Assembly: GCA_964469555.1 (NCBI GenBank)
Contig: CAYYAQ010000076.1
Location: 1-24,054, forward strand
Direction: 5' to 3'
Length of the DNA: 24,054 bases
Source: CAYYAQ01 sp964469555
GTDB lineage: Bacteria > Planctomycetota > UBA1135 > UBA2386
The number at the start of each line of letters is the position of its first letter. The first letter of the stretch is position 1. The notes under the pieces were generated by a model. That model ran no database searches, had not been told where the DNA came from, and saw only the letters and a program-made list of their open reading frames with translations. The translations under genes and the position numbers were made by a program. Shown here in pieces: positions 13,984 to 22,847 of the stretch.

Positions 13984-16560
13984 ATGCCCCTGATCCTCTT
14001 CTGCCTCTCCGCGCTCGTGCTCACTCTCGAAGTGCTGGAGACAAAGATCTTCGCCTACTCCCTGTCCAACAACCTGATCTTCCTGGTTGTCGGGGTCGTT
14101 CTGCTCGGGTTCGGTGCCGGCGGGACGGTGTTGTCACTGCGAAAGACGTTCGACAACCCGCGACCGCTCGTCCGGAAGTGCCTGATCTGCTGCGCGGTGC
14201 TTCTCGTATTCGCCCACGGCTGGTTCGCCGTGCTCTCCGATCAGCTTGTGTTCGCATTCGACTTCCGGGCGTTCGTGGACCTGCGCGGTGCCGTCGACGT
14301 ACTGCAGCCGCTGATCACGACGTTGAGCATCCTCGTGCTGTTGGCGTCGCCGTACTTCTTCGCCGGCATGGCGATCTCCGCGATGCTCGCGGATCCGAAG
14401 GGCAGCGTACACCTGCGCTACGGCATCAACCTGCTGGGCTCCGCGTTGGGGTGCGTAACGATCTTCTTCGTCCTCGGCCCGATGACCGGACCGGAATGCC
14501 TGGCCGCCTGTGCCATCGCGTGCGCGCTCCTAGCCGTGCCCCTCTACAAGAACAAGGTCGTGCCCCTGGTCCTGATCGCGCTGATCGGCACGCCGACCTT
14601 CGCCTACTCGAACCGGATCCTCCCTTACCAGATCCAATCCGCGGCCTCGTCCGGTCAGCTCGCCCTGATCATCCAGAACGCGAACAACATCGTGCAGGCA
14701 CAGGCCGACGTCCAAGAGGTCTCGGTCAACGAGGAATACGACCGCTGGGATCCGACCGCGCGAGTGCAGGTTCACTCACTCGGCGTCAAGACCACGAATC
14801 CGCAGTACACGGCGGACCTCGAGCGCTTGCCGAGCAAGTGGTTCACCCAGGACAGCAGCTACGGATCGCCGTTGATCGGCGCAGGACAGAGCCCGGAGGG
14901 CACCAAGGCCGTCTTCGAGCGCACGTGCTACGGCATCGGGTACTTTCGCAAGAAGCCGAAGCCTGACGTCCTCGTGATCGGTCTCGGCGGCGCTCCGGAC
15001 GTGCAGACCGCGATTCACCACGCCCCAAACCACATCGACGGAGTCGACATCAACCACTCGACGGTGGATATGGTCAAGAGCAAGGAGATCGCGAAGTTCC
15101 TCGGCCATCCGTACTCGGACAAGAGGCTCACGATCCACATCCGCGACGGACGCAGCTTCGCGCGGGCGAGCAAGTCGAAGTACGATCTGATCCAGCTGAG
15201 CGGCGTGGACACGAAATCCGTGCTAGCGAGCGGCACGCTCGCGCTGAACGAGAGCTACCTGTACACGCTCGAGGCGATCGCCGACTACGTCGCGCTCCTC
15301 AAGGACGACGGCATTCTCTGCATCCTCTACGCCGGAGATGCGCTGCGGGATCGATTCGCCGTGACCGCGATGCACGTCCTTCGCAAGGCAGGCAGCGCGA
15401 ACCCGCACAAGCACCTGATGATGGCCAGCCAGAGCGGGATCTTCTGCTTCCTCGTGAAGAAGACGCCGTTCACGCAAGACGAGTGCAAGCAGATGGACAA
15501 GTGGATCGAGTATTGCGACAGCGAGGGCAAGGTCGACGCTGCGGGCAACCCGGTCCTCGACGAGATCACCGGGATCAGCGTTCTCGTCTACGAACTCCTC
15601 ACGTCGCGCCTCAGTCTGAATGCCGCGCCGAAGTCCCTCTTCATTCCCGACGGGCGCGACACGGAAATCGAAGTGATGAACAAGGCCCGCCTCGGCAAGG
15701 CGGAGTTGGACGCGTTCGTCGCCAACTACACGCAGACCGAAAAGGACTGGAGGACTGGCGAAGACGTCGTGCTGCGCAAGAACATCTCTCCGGTGCCCGA
15801 CTCGCGTCCGTTCTTCTTCAACATCGTCCCCAACGACCGCGTCCTCGCGGAACTCTGGACCGGCAACGCCGACACGACCCACTTCCGCGAGATGGTCAAC
15901 CTGCTCCTGATCATGATGGTGCTGTCCGTGATCCTGATCACCGGGCCCCTGATCGTGTTCAGCATGCGCGGCGTCGTCGGCGCGTGGCGCAACCTCCCCT
16001 TCTCGGTGTACTTCGCGTGCCTGGGCGGCGGGTTCATTCTCGCGATGAGCGGTCTGATCCAGCGCTACGTGCTGTTCCTCGGACACCAGGGCTACGCCTT
16101 CCCCGTCGTGATCGGCGGACTCCTCCTCGCCGCGGGGCTCGGCAGCATGCTGGCCGGCGTGTTCAAGAAGAACCCGCAGCGCGTGATGGTCGTCGCGGCG
16201 CTCTGGATCTGCGCCGCGCTCGCCGCGATCCACTTCTTCCTCGACCCCCTGTTCAACGCGACGGCTGACCGCGAACAGATCGAACGCATCGGCGTCGCGC
16301 TGCTGGCCCTGGTGCCGCTCGGTATCCCCCTCGGCATGATGTTCCCCACCGGATTGAACGTCGTGCGGAAGACCTCGCCGATGTTCGTGCCGTGGGCATT
16401 CGGCATCAACGGCGTGTTTTCGGTGATCGGGAGCATGATCGTCCTGCCCGGCTCGATCCTCTACGGGTTCCCCAACATGAGCATCGCCGCCGGCGTGGTC
16501 TACAGTCTCGCGGCGGCGGTCGGATTCCCGCTGGCGCGACGCGCGATGAAAGTGGCGTAG
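13984..16560 (+). CDS. Polytopic membrane protein with a central spermidine-synthase-like domain
   Basis: An 858-residue protein in three parts. The N-terminal membrane block has about six to seven helices (3-23, 31-50, 65-86, 110-133, 147-165, 170-187, 192-207). The soluble centre (about 300-500) is Rossmann-like, with the SAM/dcSAM-binding pattern VLVIGLGGAPDVQ (329-341), an acidic strand end in GVDIN (Asp355), RDGRSF (387-392) and YDLIQLS (400-406). The C-terminal block has about six helices (638-660, 674-692, 703-726, 733-752, 768-792, 804-850). The layout matches the fused membrane/spermidine-synthase-like proteins common in Planctomycetota. In true spermidine synthases the strand after YDLI carries a catalytic Asp; here it reads LSG, so polyamine synthesis is doubtful. 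No Shine-Dalgarno is evident. The substrate is unknown. Confidence 0.85.
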   Translation: MPLILFCLSALVLTLEVLETKIFAYSLSNNLIFLVVGVVLLGFGAGGTVLSLRKTFDNPRPLVRKCLICCAVLLVFAHGWFAVLSDQLVFAFDFRAFVDLRGAVDVLQPLITTLSILVLLASPYFFAGMAISAMLADPKGSVHLRYGINLLGSALGCVTIFFVLGPMTGPECLAACAIACALLAVPLYKNKVVPLVLIALIGTPTFAYSNRILPYQIQSAASSGQLALIIQNANNIVQAQADVQEVSVNEEYDRWDPTARVQVHSLGVKTTNPQYTADLERLPSKWFTQDSSYGSPLIGAGQSPEGTKAVFERTCYGIGYFRKKPKPDVLVIGLGGAPDVQTAIHHAPNHIDGVDINHSTVDMVKSKEIAKFLGHPYSDKRLTIHIRDGRSFARASKSKYDLIQLSGVDTKSVLASGTLALNESYLYTLEAIADYVALLKDDGILCILYAGDALRDRFAVTAMHVLRKAGSANPHKHLMMASQSGIFCFLVKKTPFTQDECKQMDKWIEYCDSEGKVDAAGNPVLDEITGISVLVYELLTSRLSLNAAPKSLFIPDGRDTEIEVMNKARLGKAELDAFVANYTQTEKDWRTGEDVVLRKNISPVPDSRPFFFNIVPNDRVLAELWTGNADTTHFREMVNLLLIMMVLSVILITGPLIVFSMRGVVGAWRNLPFSVYFACLGGGFILAMSGLIQRYVLFLGHQGYAFPVVIGGLLLAAGLGSMLAGVFKKNPQRVMVVAALWICAALAAIHFFLDPLFNATADREQIERIGVALLALVPLGIPLGMMFPTGLNVVRKTSPMFVPWAFGINGVFSVIGSMIVLPGSILYGFPNMSIAAGVVYSLAAAVGFPLARRAMKVA

Positions 16561-16780
16561 TTCCGCTCGTCGGCCCGCGGCAAGGTGTTCCAGCGACGGG
16601 GATTCCGCCCTTGGCATGGGCGTACTGCGAGTCGACCGCAGGCGCGACGCACATTGCGGTCGCCGGCTGGGCGCAAGCCACGAATACCTGGCATGACCGA
16701 AACGGGCCGGCGCAACATTCGCCTGCTAGGATGGGTGCCCATACCTCGTAGACGAGCTCCCTAGAAAGACGCGGCTCCCC

Positions 16781-19569
16781 ATGAAACGACTGGCGCCCCT
16801 GTTGTGTCTCCTTCTCGCGGCCCCGGCCCTCACAGCCCAGATAGTGCCGAGTACATTGCCCTTCCAAGGTCGTCTGACCTTGCAGGCGGGGGGCGGTGTC
16901 AACACTTCGGTGTCGATCTCTTTTCGCATCTACGCGACCGCCACCGGCGGCACCGCTTTGTGGCAGGAGACACAGACCGTCGCGGTCAACCGCGGTCAAT
17001 TCGCCATCGAACTCGGTTCGAAGACGGGGTTCCCGACGACCCTGTTCACGGGCCGTACGCTGCACCTCGGGATCAAGGTCGGCACCGACAATGAGATGTC
17101 TCCGCGCATCCCGATCACATCGCATGCGTACGCACAACTCGCGCAGAACGCAGTCGACGTCCTAGGCCGCGACATCCACCCGAAGTCCGTTTCGATCGGC
17201 ACGCAACAGGTCATCGACAACACCGGCAAGTGGGTCGGCAGCCCGACCGGTCTGCGCGGCCCGAAGGGCGACACCGGCAACACCGGACCCCAAGGACCAC
17301 AGGGACCGGTGGGACCCCAAGGCCCCAAGGGTGACACCGGCCAGACCGGTCCGCAAGGCAGCACCGGCGCCACCGGACCCCAAGGACCCAAGGGCAACAC
17401 CGGACCGACTGGCCCCGCCGGACCTGCGGGCGCGACCGGACCCCAAGGCCCCAAGGGTGACACCGGCCAGACCGGACCGACCGGTTTGAAAGGCAGCACC
17501 GGCGCCACCGGACCCGCCGGGCCAACTGGACCACAGGGACCGAAGGGCGCGACCGGCACAGCCGGCGCGAAGGGCGCCACCGGTCCGGCTGGACCGACCG
17601 GACCGCAAGGACCCAAGGGTGACACCGGCGCTACCGGACCAACCGGGTTGAAAGGCAGCACCGGCGCTACCGGACCCGCCGGACCAACTGGACCACAGGG
17701 ACCGAAGGGCGCGACCGGCGCGGCTGGCGCGACGGGACCGCAGGGCCCGGCAGGGGCGACCGGACCGCAAGGTCTCCCAGGTATCCAGGGACCCGTGGGA
17801 CCGCAAGGACTCAAGGGCGACACCGGACCGACAGGTGCGACGGGACCGCAAGGACCCAAGGGTGACACCGGCGCGANNNNNNNNNNNNNNNNNNNNNNNN
17901 NNNNNNNNNNNNNNNNNNNNNNNNNNNNNNNNNNNNNNNNNNNNNNNNNNNNNNNNNNNNNNNNNNNNNNNNNNNNGTGCGACGGGACCGCAAGGACCCA
18001 AGGGTGACACCGGCGCGACCGGACCGACAGGATTGACGGGAAGCACCGGCGCGACCGGACCCGCTGGACCCGTCGNNNNNNNNNNNNNNNNNNNNNNNNN
18101 NNNNNNNNNNNNNNNNNNNNNNNNNNNNNNNNNNNNNNNNNNNNNNNNNNNNNNNNNNNNNNNNNNNNNNNNNNNGGCCAACCGGACCACAGGGACCCCA
18201 AGGACCGACCGGCGCAGCGGGGGTGAAAGGCGCGAAGGGTGCCACCGGTCCGGCAGGCCCTCAAGGACCCAAGGGCGACACCGGACCCAAGGGATCGCCC
18301 GGTCCGACAGGTGCAACGGGAGCGACAGGAGCCACCGGCGCGGCAGGTCCTCAAGGACCCAAGGGCGACACCGGACCGACCGGATTGACGGGAAACACTG
18401 GCGCGACCGGACCCGTCGGGCCAACCGGACCACAGGGACCCCAAGGACCGACCGGCGCAGCGGGGGTGAAAGGTGCGAAGGGTGCCACCGGTCCGGCAGG
18501 CCCTCAAGGACCCAAGGGCGACACCGGATCGTCCCCGTTCTTGATGAACGGCACGAACGCGTATTACCTGCAGGGCAACGTGGGCTTCGGCACGAACAGC
18601 CCGACGTCGAACGTACACGTCACGACGAGCTTGAACCAGGACGCCGTCTTCGCCCACCACTCAGCCACGAACACGAACTCAGCGGGCGTCTTCACGCGCA
18701 GTGACAGCCCGACCGGAGTCGGGCTCTACGGATTCAACAACGCCATCACCGGAGAGGCGATCGGCGTGAAGGGCCACACGAAGAGCACCGCGGGCATGGC
18801 GATCTACGGGATCGCGGACGCCGGATCCGGCAGCACGCCTTCGACCGCGGCAGGCGTCGTCGGCAGCGCGACGGGGCGTCAGGTGATCGGCGTGCAGGGC
18901 ATCGCCACCGGAGCGACCGGATACACGAGCTACGGCGTGCACGGCCTGGTGAACACGACGAGCGGCTACGCCGTCTACGCGCAGGGACGATTCACGGCGA
19001 CTTCGAACAAGGGCTTCACGCAACCGCACCCGACGGATCCGTCGCGCAACGTGTTCTTCGTGTGTCTCGAAGGCAACGAGAACGGGACGTACTTCCGCGG
19101 TTCGTCGCGCCTCGTCGACGGGATGGCCGTGATCGAGATCCCGGAGGAGTGGAAACTCGTGACCGCGAGGACCGGGATCACGGTGCAGATCACGCCGAAG
19201 GGCCCATCCGTGCTCTACGTCGCGGAAGAATCCCGCGACCGCATCGTGATTCGCGGCACCAACGATGTGCCGTTCCATTACTTCGTCAACGGCGTGCGCC
19301 GCGGTTTCACGAAGTACGAGCCGTACACCACGAACCACGGGTTCCGACCAGAGGTTCGCGGCATCCCGTACGGAACCCAGTACCCCGAGGAGCTACGCCG
19401 CATCCTGGTCGAGAACGGGATCCTGAACGCAGACTTCACGCCCAACGAGGCGACGGCGAAGCGGCTCGGCTGGAAACTGATGAACCCCGAGGATGTGCCG
19501 ATCGACCGACGCTGGTGGCTGAATGCCAGCGAACGCCAGGCTCTCGAGACGCGGAGGAAGGTGAAGTGA
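16781..19569 (+). CDS. Secreted collagen-like protein with tail-fibre-like C-terminus (contains two assembly gaps)
   Basis: At least 862 residues are visible, excluding the gaps. A signal peptide (LAPLLCLLLAAPALTAQ, 4-20) is followed by a globular domain (about 21-150, with LPFQGRL, LFTGRTLHLGIKVG and SPRIPITSHAYA). This N-terminal domain recurs in many secreted collagen-like or tail-fibre-like proteins. Gly-X-Y repeats fill 17249-18528, poor in Pro at X but rich in GPQGPKGDTG and GATGPAG modules. The C-terminal region begins NVGFGTNSPTSNVHV, has G-V-x-G repeats, and ends in a compact domain (SLEG-like FVCLEGNENGTYFRGSSRLV, then PEEWKLVTARTGITVQ). The three sequenced pieces are in different frames as written, but all join in frame if each true gap is a multiple of three. 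It likely forms a trimeric stalk at the cell surface. Its TGA overlaps the next ATG. Confidence 0.9.
17877..17976. other. Assembly gap of 100 N
   Basis: Exactly 100 N, a conventional placeholder. About 42 bases immediately left of the gap (from about 17835) are repeated immediately to its right from 17977, so the two contig ends may overlap or be repeat copies. Confidence 0.95.
18076..18175. other. Assembly gap of 100 N
   Basis: Exactly 100 N. The left end (CCCGTCG) and right end (GGCCAACC) abut exactly in a later repeat copy at about 18412-18426, so the true insert is zero or a whole number of repeats. Confidence 0.95.
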
Positions 19570-20402
19570 TGGCGCATCAAACTCGATGTTCGATCGTCAT
19601 CATCGCCGCGCTGGGAGCTGTCCTCCCCGCCCAGGCGACGACGTCCAACGTCCACACCGCGCTGCAGAGCGAGATGAGCAGCGGGCGCACGACGCAGTCG
19701 ACGACGTACCTCCTCGACGGCGCCGTCGGCGTGGGCGTGACCGGACGTCGCACCACCTCGACGCGCTACGTATTGGAGGGCGGCTTCTCGAGCACGCTGA
19801 ACGTGCCCGCGAGCGGCAAGCCGTGGCTGACATCCGTCGAACCCCGCATGGTTACCATGCGGGGTCGGGCAACGCTCACGCTCCGAGGCACCGAGTTGGA
19901 TCTCGGCGGCTCGCCGACCGTGCGCATCGGTGGCGTGATCGCCCCGGTCGTCACCAGAAGCGCCGACGCCCTGACCACCACCCTTCCCGTGCAACCCGAA
20001 CCGGGATGGTTGCCGGTCACGATCGAGAACAACCTCGGCAAGACGGTCCTGCCCCGCGGCGTCGCGGTACTGCCATTGGTCGAACCGGATCCCGCGCCCG
20101 CGAGCAACAAGGACTTCGCCCTCGTGTTCCGCGGCACCAAGGGCGATCGGCTCCTCTGGGCGATGGGTATCTCGCAGAGCCCTTCACCACTGATCGTCAC
20201 CGGCCTGCACTTCGGATTTGCCCTCGGCCCGCCGCCGTTCATCATCTACGCCGGTTACGGGATCACGGGCAACGACGGAGTCCTCAAGCTCCCCATCAAG
20301 GGACAGACGTACCCGATCGGGCTCATCTACATCCAGGGGTTGTTCCTCTCGAACAACCCGGGGTACTCACCGGGCGCGTTCTCGAACGTCCTCAGACTGT
20401 AG
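19569..20402 (+). CDS. Secreted IPT/TIG-domain protein
   Basis: A 277-residue protein whose ATG overlaps the stop of the collagen-like gene (TGATG), so the two are translationally coupled. The signal peptide is about residues 6-22 (RCSIVIIAALGAVLPAQA). A short segment (about 30-75) with YLLDGAVGVG and RYVLEGGF recalls repeats seen before TIG domains in planctomycete secreted proteins. An IPT/TIG Ig-like domain follows (about 86-168, PWLTSVEP to VLPL). The C-terminal 100 residues are a hydrophobic, Gly-rich beta domain ending in FSNVLRL. Such domains usually bind protein or carbohydrate at the surface. A partnership with the collagen-like protein is inferred from the coupling. Its last 11 bases overlap the convergent phosphatase gene. 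Confidence 0.85.
   Translation: MAHQTRCSIVIIAALGAVLPAQATTSNVHTALQSEMSSGRTTQSTTYLLDGAVGVGVTGRRTTSTRYVLEGGFSSTLNVPASGKPWLTSVEPRMVTMRGRATLTLRGTELDLGGSPTVRIGGVIAPVVTRSADALTTTLPVQPEPGWLPVTIENNLGKTVLPRGVAVLPLVEPDPAPASNKDFALVFRGTKGDRLLWAMGISQSPSPLIVTGLHFGFALGPPPFIIYAGYGITGNDGVLKLPIKGQTYPIGLIYIQGLFLSNNPGYSPGAFSNVLRL
19841..19865. repeat. 25-bp near-perfect palindrome inside the IPT/TIG gene
   Basis: ACCCCGCATGGT (19841-19852), one centre base, then ACCATGCGGGGT (19854-19865). The arms are fully complementary, giving an 11-bp hairpin with a TTA loop in RNA. It encodes PRMVTMRG at the junction before the TIG domain, where protein sequence alone would not demand such symmetry. Confidence 0.9.
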
Positions 20403-21228
20403 GCTGACCCAGCCGGAAAATCGCGAACGTCAGGTCGTCCGGCTTGCACGGCGTGCTCCCGCCGTTCGACGACATGCGCTGCAGACAGGCCGTCTTGAGT
20501 CCGCGCGCCGCCTCGCGAAGGGGTCCCTTGCGGATGATCTCGACGACCTCGGCCTGGCGCAGGTTGTCGAACACGCCGTCGGATCCCAGCACCAACGTGT
20601 CCCGTTGCCGCATGTCGATCTTCGGACCGATGTCGATGTGCATGTCGTCGAGCCCCAGAAGGTTCGAGACGACGTTGCGGTCCTCGTGCAGCATCCCCCC
20701 CTTTTCGTCGAGCATTCCAGACTCGACTGCGTAGCCCACCGGGGAGTGCGAGATCGTCTGGAAGCGGAGCTTCCCGCGGTTGCCGACGACGAGCAGCTCG
20801 GAATCGCCGACGTGATAGGTGCGGACCGTTTGGTCCCGGATTTCCGCGACGACGATCGTCGAGGCGGCGCCGACACCAAGACCCTTGATCGCCGCGCTGG
20901 CACTCTCGAGCGCGTTGAGAATCGAAGGACGCAAGGTCTCCGGGTCGGTGATCTCAGCCAGGGTCTTCTCGAAAGCCCGAATCGTGAGGTCGGCCGCCTC
21001 GCCACCGAGGGGCATGCCGCCACAACCGTCAGCCACGACGATGACCGCGGAGCCGTCGTCGAGCGCGAACAACCCTACCGAGTCCTCGTTGCGCTTGTCG
21101 TTCTCCTTGTCCGGAGACCGCGTGGTGAACACGGCGACCGAGCCCGAACCGAGCGGCGACAAGTTCACATCCTGGAGGTCGTCTCCCAGGAAGAACCGCT
21201 GCCCCGAGTCGTCGCTCTGGATCGTCAT
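20392..21228 (-). CDS. PP2C-family protein serine/threonine phosphatase
   Basis: A 278-residue cytoplasmic phosphatase of the metal-dependent PP2C (PPM) family, which removes phosphate from Ser/Thr. Metal-binding motifs are in order: Asp49 in KRNEDSVG, Asp67-Gly68 in VVADGCGG (66-71), HVGDSELLV (139-147), Asp217 in LVLGSDGVFDN, and Asp264 in PDDLTFAI. No membrane segment is visible; a short unrecognised N-terminal extension covers about 1-30. The length is typical for a single-domain bacterial member. It lies 35 bases downstream of the kinase gene on the same strand, the classical kinase-phosphatase pairing, so it probably reverses that kinase's phosphorylation. Its 3' end overlaps the convergent IPT/TIG gene by 11 bp. 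Confidence 0.92.
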   Translation of the reverse strand: MTIQSDDSGQRFFLGDDLQDVNLSPLGSGSVAVFTTRSPDKENDKRNEDSVGLFALDDGSAVIVVADGCGGMPLGGEAADLTIRAFEKTLAEITDPETLRPSILNALESASAAIKGLGVGAASTIVVAEIRDQTVRTYHVGDSELLVVGNRGKLRFQTISHSPVGYAVESGMLDEKGGMLHEDRNVVSNLLGLDDMHIDIGPKIDMRQRDTLVLGSDGVFDNLRQAEVVEIIRKGPLREAARGLKTACLQRMSSNGGSTPCKPDDLTFAIFRLGQPTV

Positions 21229-21263
21229 CGCATCGCGTCCGTCGAGACGCCCTACCTATGTCA

Positions 21264-22571
21264 TCATTGTCGCAGGGTCTTGGTGCACCACGGACAGTGT
21301 TTCCAGTATTCGCGGAGAACACCCCAACCACACGACCCGCAGCGGTGCTTGCTACCCACGATCTTCCACTTGCGTCGGATCTTCGTGCGACACCAGGGGC
21401 AGTAGCGCATGAACGGCATGAGCCTCTTGCGACCACACTTGGTGTTCACGCAGCGCGCCTCGTAGCGCGCGTCGTCGTACTCCCGTGAGTTGGCCGGTTC
21501 CTGTGCCTTCCCGTAGCACCACGCGCAGAATCGCCAGTCCGGTTTCATCCCGCGCTTGCAGCGCTGGCACCGACGGCGGAGCCGGGTCTCCCCAGCGTGC
21601 ACGGCGAGACTCTTGCTGCACCACGGGCAGTGGGGCATGGCTTCGGACACGGGGCCGTTGCACCCGGCGCACGTGTGGCGCGCGTCGAGCGACTTGCGGT
21701 ACTCCCTTTGGAACTGCTTGAACCGCACCTCGCGCCAGTGCTTCCCGTTCGTGGTGACCGACGTGGGCCGCCGCCGTCCGCGGCGCGCGGCATCACTCCG
21801 CAGCGCCTTCGTGGCAACCTTCTCGAACGCTTCGAGCATCACGGCACAGTCGCTGAAGCGGGCCGTGGGCGATACCGAGATCGCGCGGCGCAGGAAGTCC
21901 ACGAAATCGCGGTGGAGGGTCCTCTTGATCTTGTCGTATCCGGGCGCCGGCCAATCGAACGGCCACTCCGGAAGGCGTCCGCCGAACATCCGCCAGAGAA
22001 TCAACCCCGTGGAGAAGACGTCGGAGCGACAGGACGGGCGCCCCATCGCCTGCTCGGGCGCGGTGTAGCCGAGGGTCCCGGAACCCGAGCCCTGCACCGT
22101 CCGCCGCGCGAGTCGGGCGATGCCGAAATCCGTCAGCTTGAGGTGGTCGTCCGGAAAGAGGATGAAGTTCTCTGGCTTGACATCGAGGTGGATGACGCGG
22201 TTCTCGTGGGCGTGCGCCAGTGCGTGCAACATCTCTTCCGCGAGATGGAGGCCGGTGCGGACGGACATGCGCTTCGCCATCCGCGTGGCCAGGGTCCCGA
22301 CGCCGAGCCGCGTAACGATCACGAGATGCCCGTCGATGACGTTGGCGTCCTTTATCTGGAGGATGTTCGGATGGTCGAGCGGCGACTGGAGCTTGGCTTC
22401 CTGCTGGAACAGCTGGGTCGTCTCCACCCCCATGATCCCCGGCTTGAAGACCTTGAGCGCCACCTGGATCCCTTCGATCGTGTCCCGGGCGCCGTAGACC
22501 GTCGCGAACCCACCCTCACCTATCACGCGGTCGATTCGGTACTTGCCGAGGCGTTGCCGCGTCCGCGGCAT
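21264..22571 (-). CDS. Serine/threonine protein kinase with four C-terminal zinc ribbons
   Basis: A 435-residue cytoplasmic protein. The Hanks-type kinase domain (about 11-255) has the Gly loop GEGGFATVY (18-26), Lys40 in VALKVF, catalytic loop HLDVKPEN (128-135), DFG (148-150) and APE (171-173). The HRD Arg is Leu here, so it is a non-RD kinase. The C-terminal third holds four CxxC...CxxC zinc ribbons: Cys 301/304/315/318, 335/338/349/352, 374/379/391/394 and 411/414/426/429, several with CPWC. No transmembrane helix is seen, unlike PknB-type receptors. ATG 22571 is preferred as the kinase fold starts ten residues later; an in-frame ATG at 22619 is possible, and neither has a strong Shine-Dalgarno. 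The ribbons may bind nucleic acid or protein, perhaps as the sensor. Confidence 0.9.
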   Translation of the reverse strand: MPRTRQRLGKYRIDRVIGEGGFATVYGARDTIEGIQVALKVFKPGIMGVETTQLFQQEAKLQSPLDHPNILQIKDANVIDGHLVIVTRLGVGTLATRMAKRMSVRTGLHLAEEMLHALAHAHENRVIHLDVKPENFILFPDDHLKLTDFGIARLARRTVQGSGSGTLGYTAPEQAMGRPSCRSDVFSTGLILWRMFGGRLPEWPFDWPAPGYDKIKRTLHRDFVDFLRRAISVSPTARFSDCAVMLEAFEKVATKALRSDAARRGRRRPTSVTTNGKHWREVRFKQFQREYRKSLDARHTCAGCNGPVSEAMPHCPWCSKSLAVHAGETRLRRRCQRCKRGMKPDWRFCAWCYGKAQEPANSREYDDARYEARCVNTKCGRKRLMPFMRYCPWCRTKIRRKWKIVGSKHRCGSCGWGVLREYWKHCPWCTKTLRQ

Positions 22572-22685
22572 CCGCTTCTCTGATCTCGCAGAGCGGATCC
22601 AATGCAATCCTCCGGTCATCGTCAGCTCGTCGTCCTAATCGTTCCTAGTAGAGCCCGAAGGTGGTGCGTGGATCCTCACTGGTCA

Positions 22686-22843
22686 TGCCTTCTTCATACC
22701 ATCACCACCGGGTCCGGATCAACCAGTTGAATTCCTCGCCGATCACCCGGCAGTTCGCGGGCGCCAAGGCGGTGCGCGGGTGGGTCAAGACCGGTCGCCT
22801 GCAGTACAGCTCGAAACGCGTCGCCGCCGCGAAGAGCGGGTGA
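22686..22843 (+). CDS. Small basic protein, unknown
   Basis: A 52-residue frame from ATG 22686 to TGA 22841-22843, with GC-ending codons. It is strongly basic (many Arg and Lys), with a HHH run near the start and an end rich in Lys and Ala (SSKRVAAAKSG). No known domain is seen. It diverges from the kinase gene and ends four bases before the GTG of the zinc-ribbon ORF, suggesting a two-gene unit. A nucleic-acid or ribosome-binding role would fit the charge but is a guess. An in-frame GTG at 22661 is a weaker start. Confidence 0.45.
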
Positions 22844-22847
22844 CGCC

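Larger units (their letters stand above)
17249..18528 (+). repeat. Gly-X-Y collagen-like repeat region
   Basis: Continuous Gly-X-Y triplets built from near-identical DNA modules. A module starting GPTGLKGSTGATG occurs twice before the gaps, and a module starting GPTGPQGPQGPTGAAG occurs at 18176 and again at about 18419. This redundancy explains the two assembly gaps inside it. Confidence 0.9.

Noticed and set aside
15223..16617. 464-codon - strand frame
   Set aside because: Antisense shadow of the membrane/spermidine-synthase-like gene, with His/Asp/Glu-rich nonsense sequence.
16727..16756. Possible -10 box (TAGGAT) and small palindrome CTCGTAGACGAG before the collagen-like gene
   Set aside because: No matching -35 element at proper spacing and the palindrome is short; not enough to call a promoter or operator.
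16996..18660. 554-codon - strand frame with Gly/Pro/Val triplets
   Set aside because: Complement of the collagen repeats. The + strand has the signal peptide and flanking domains.
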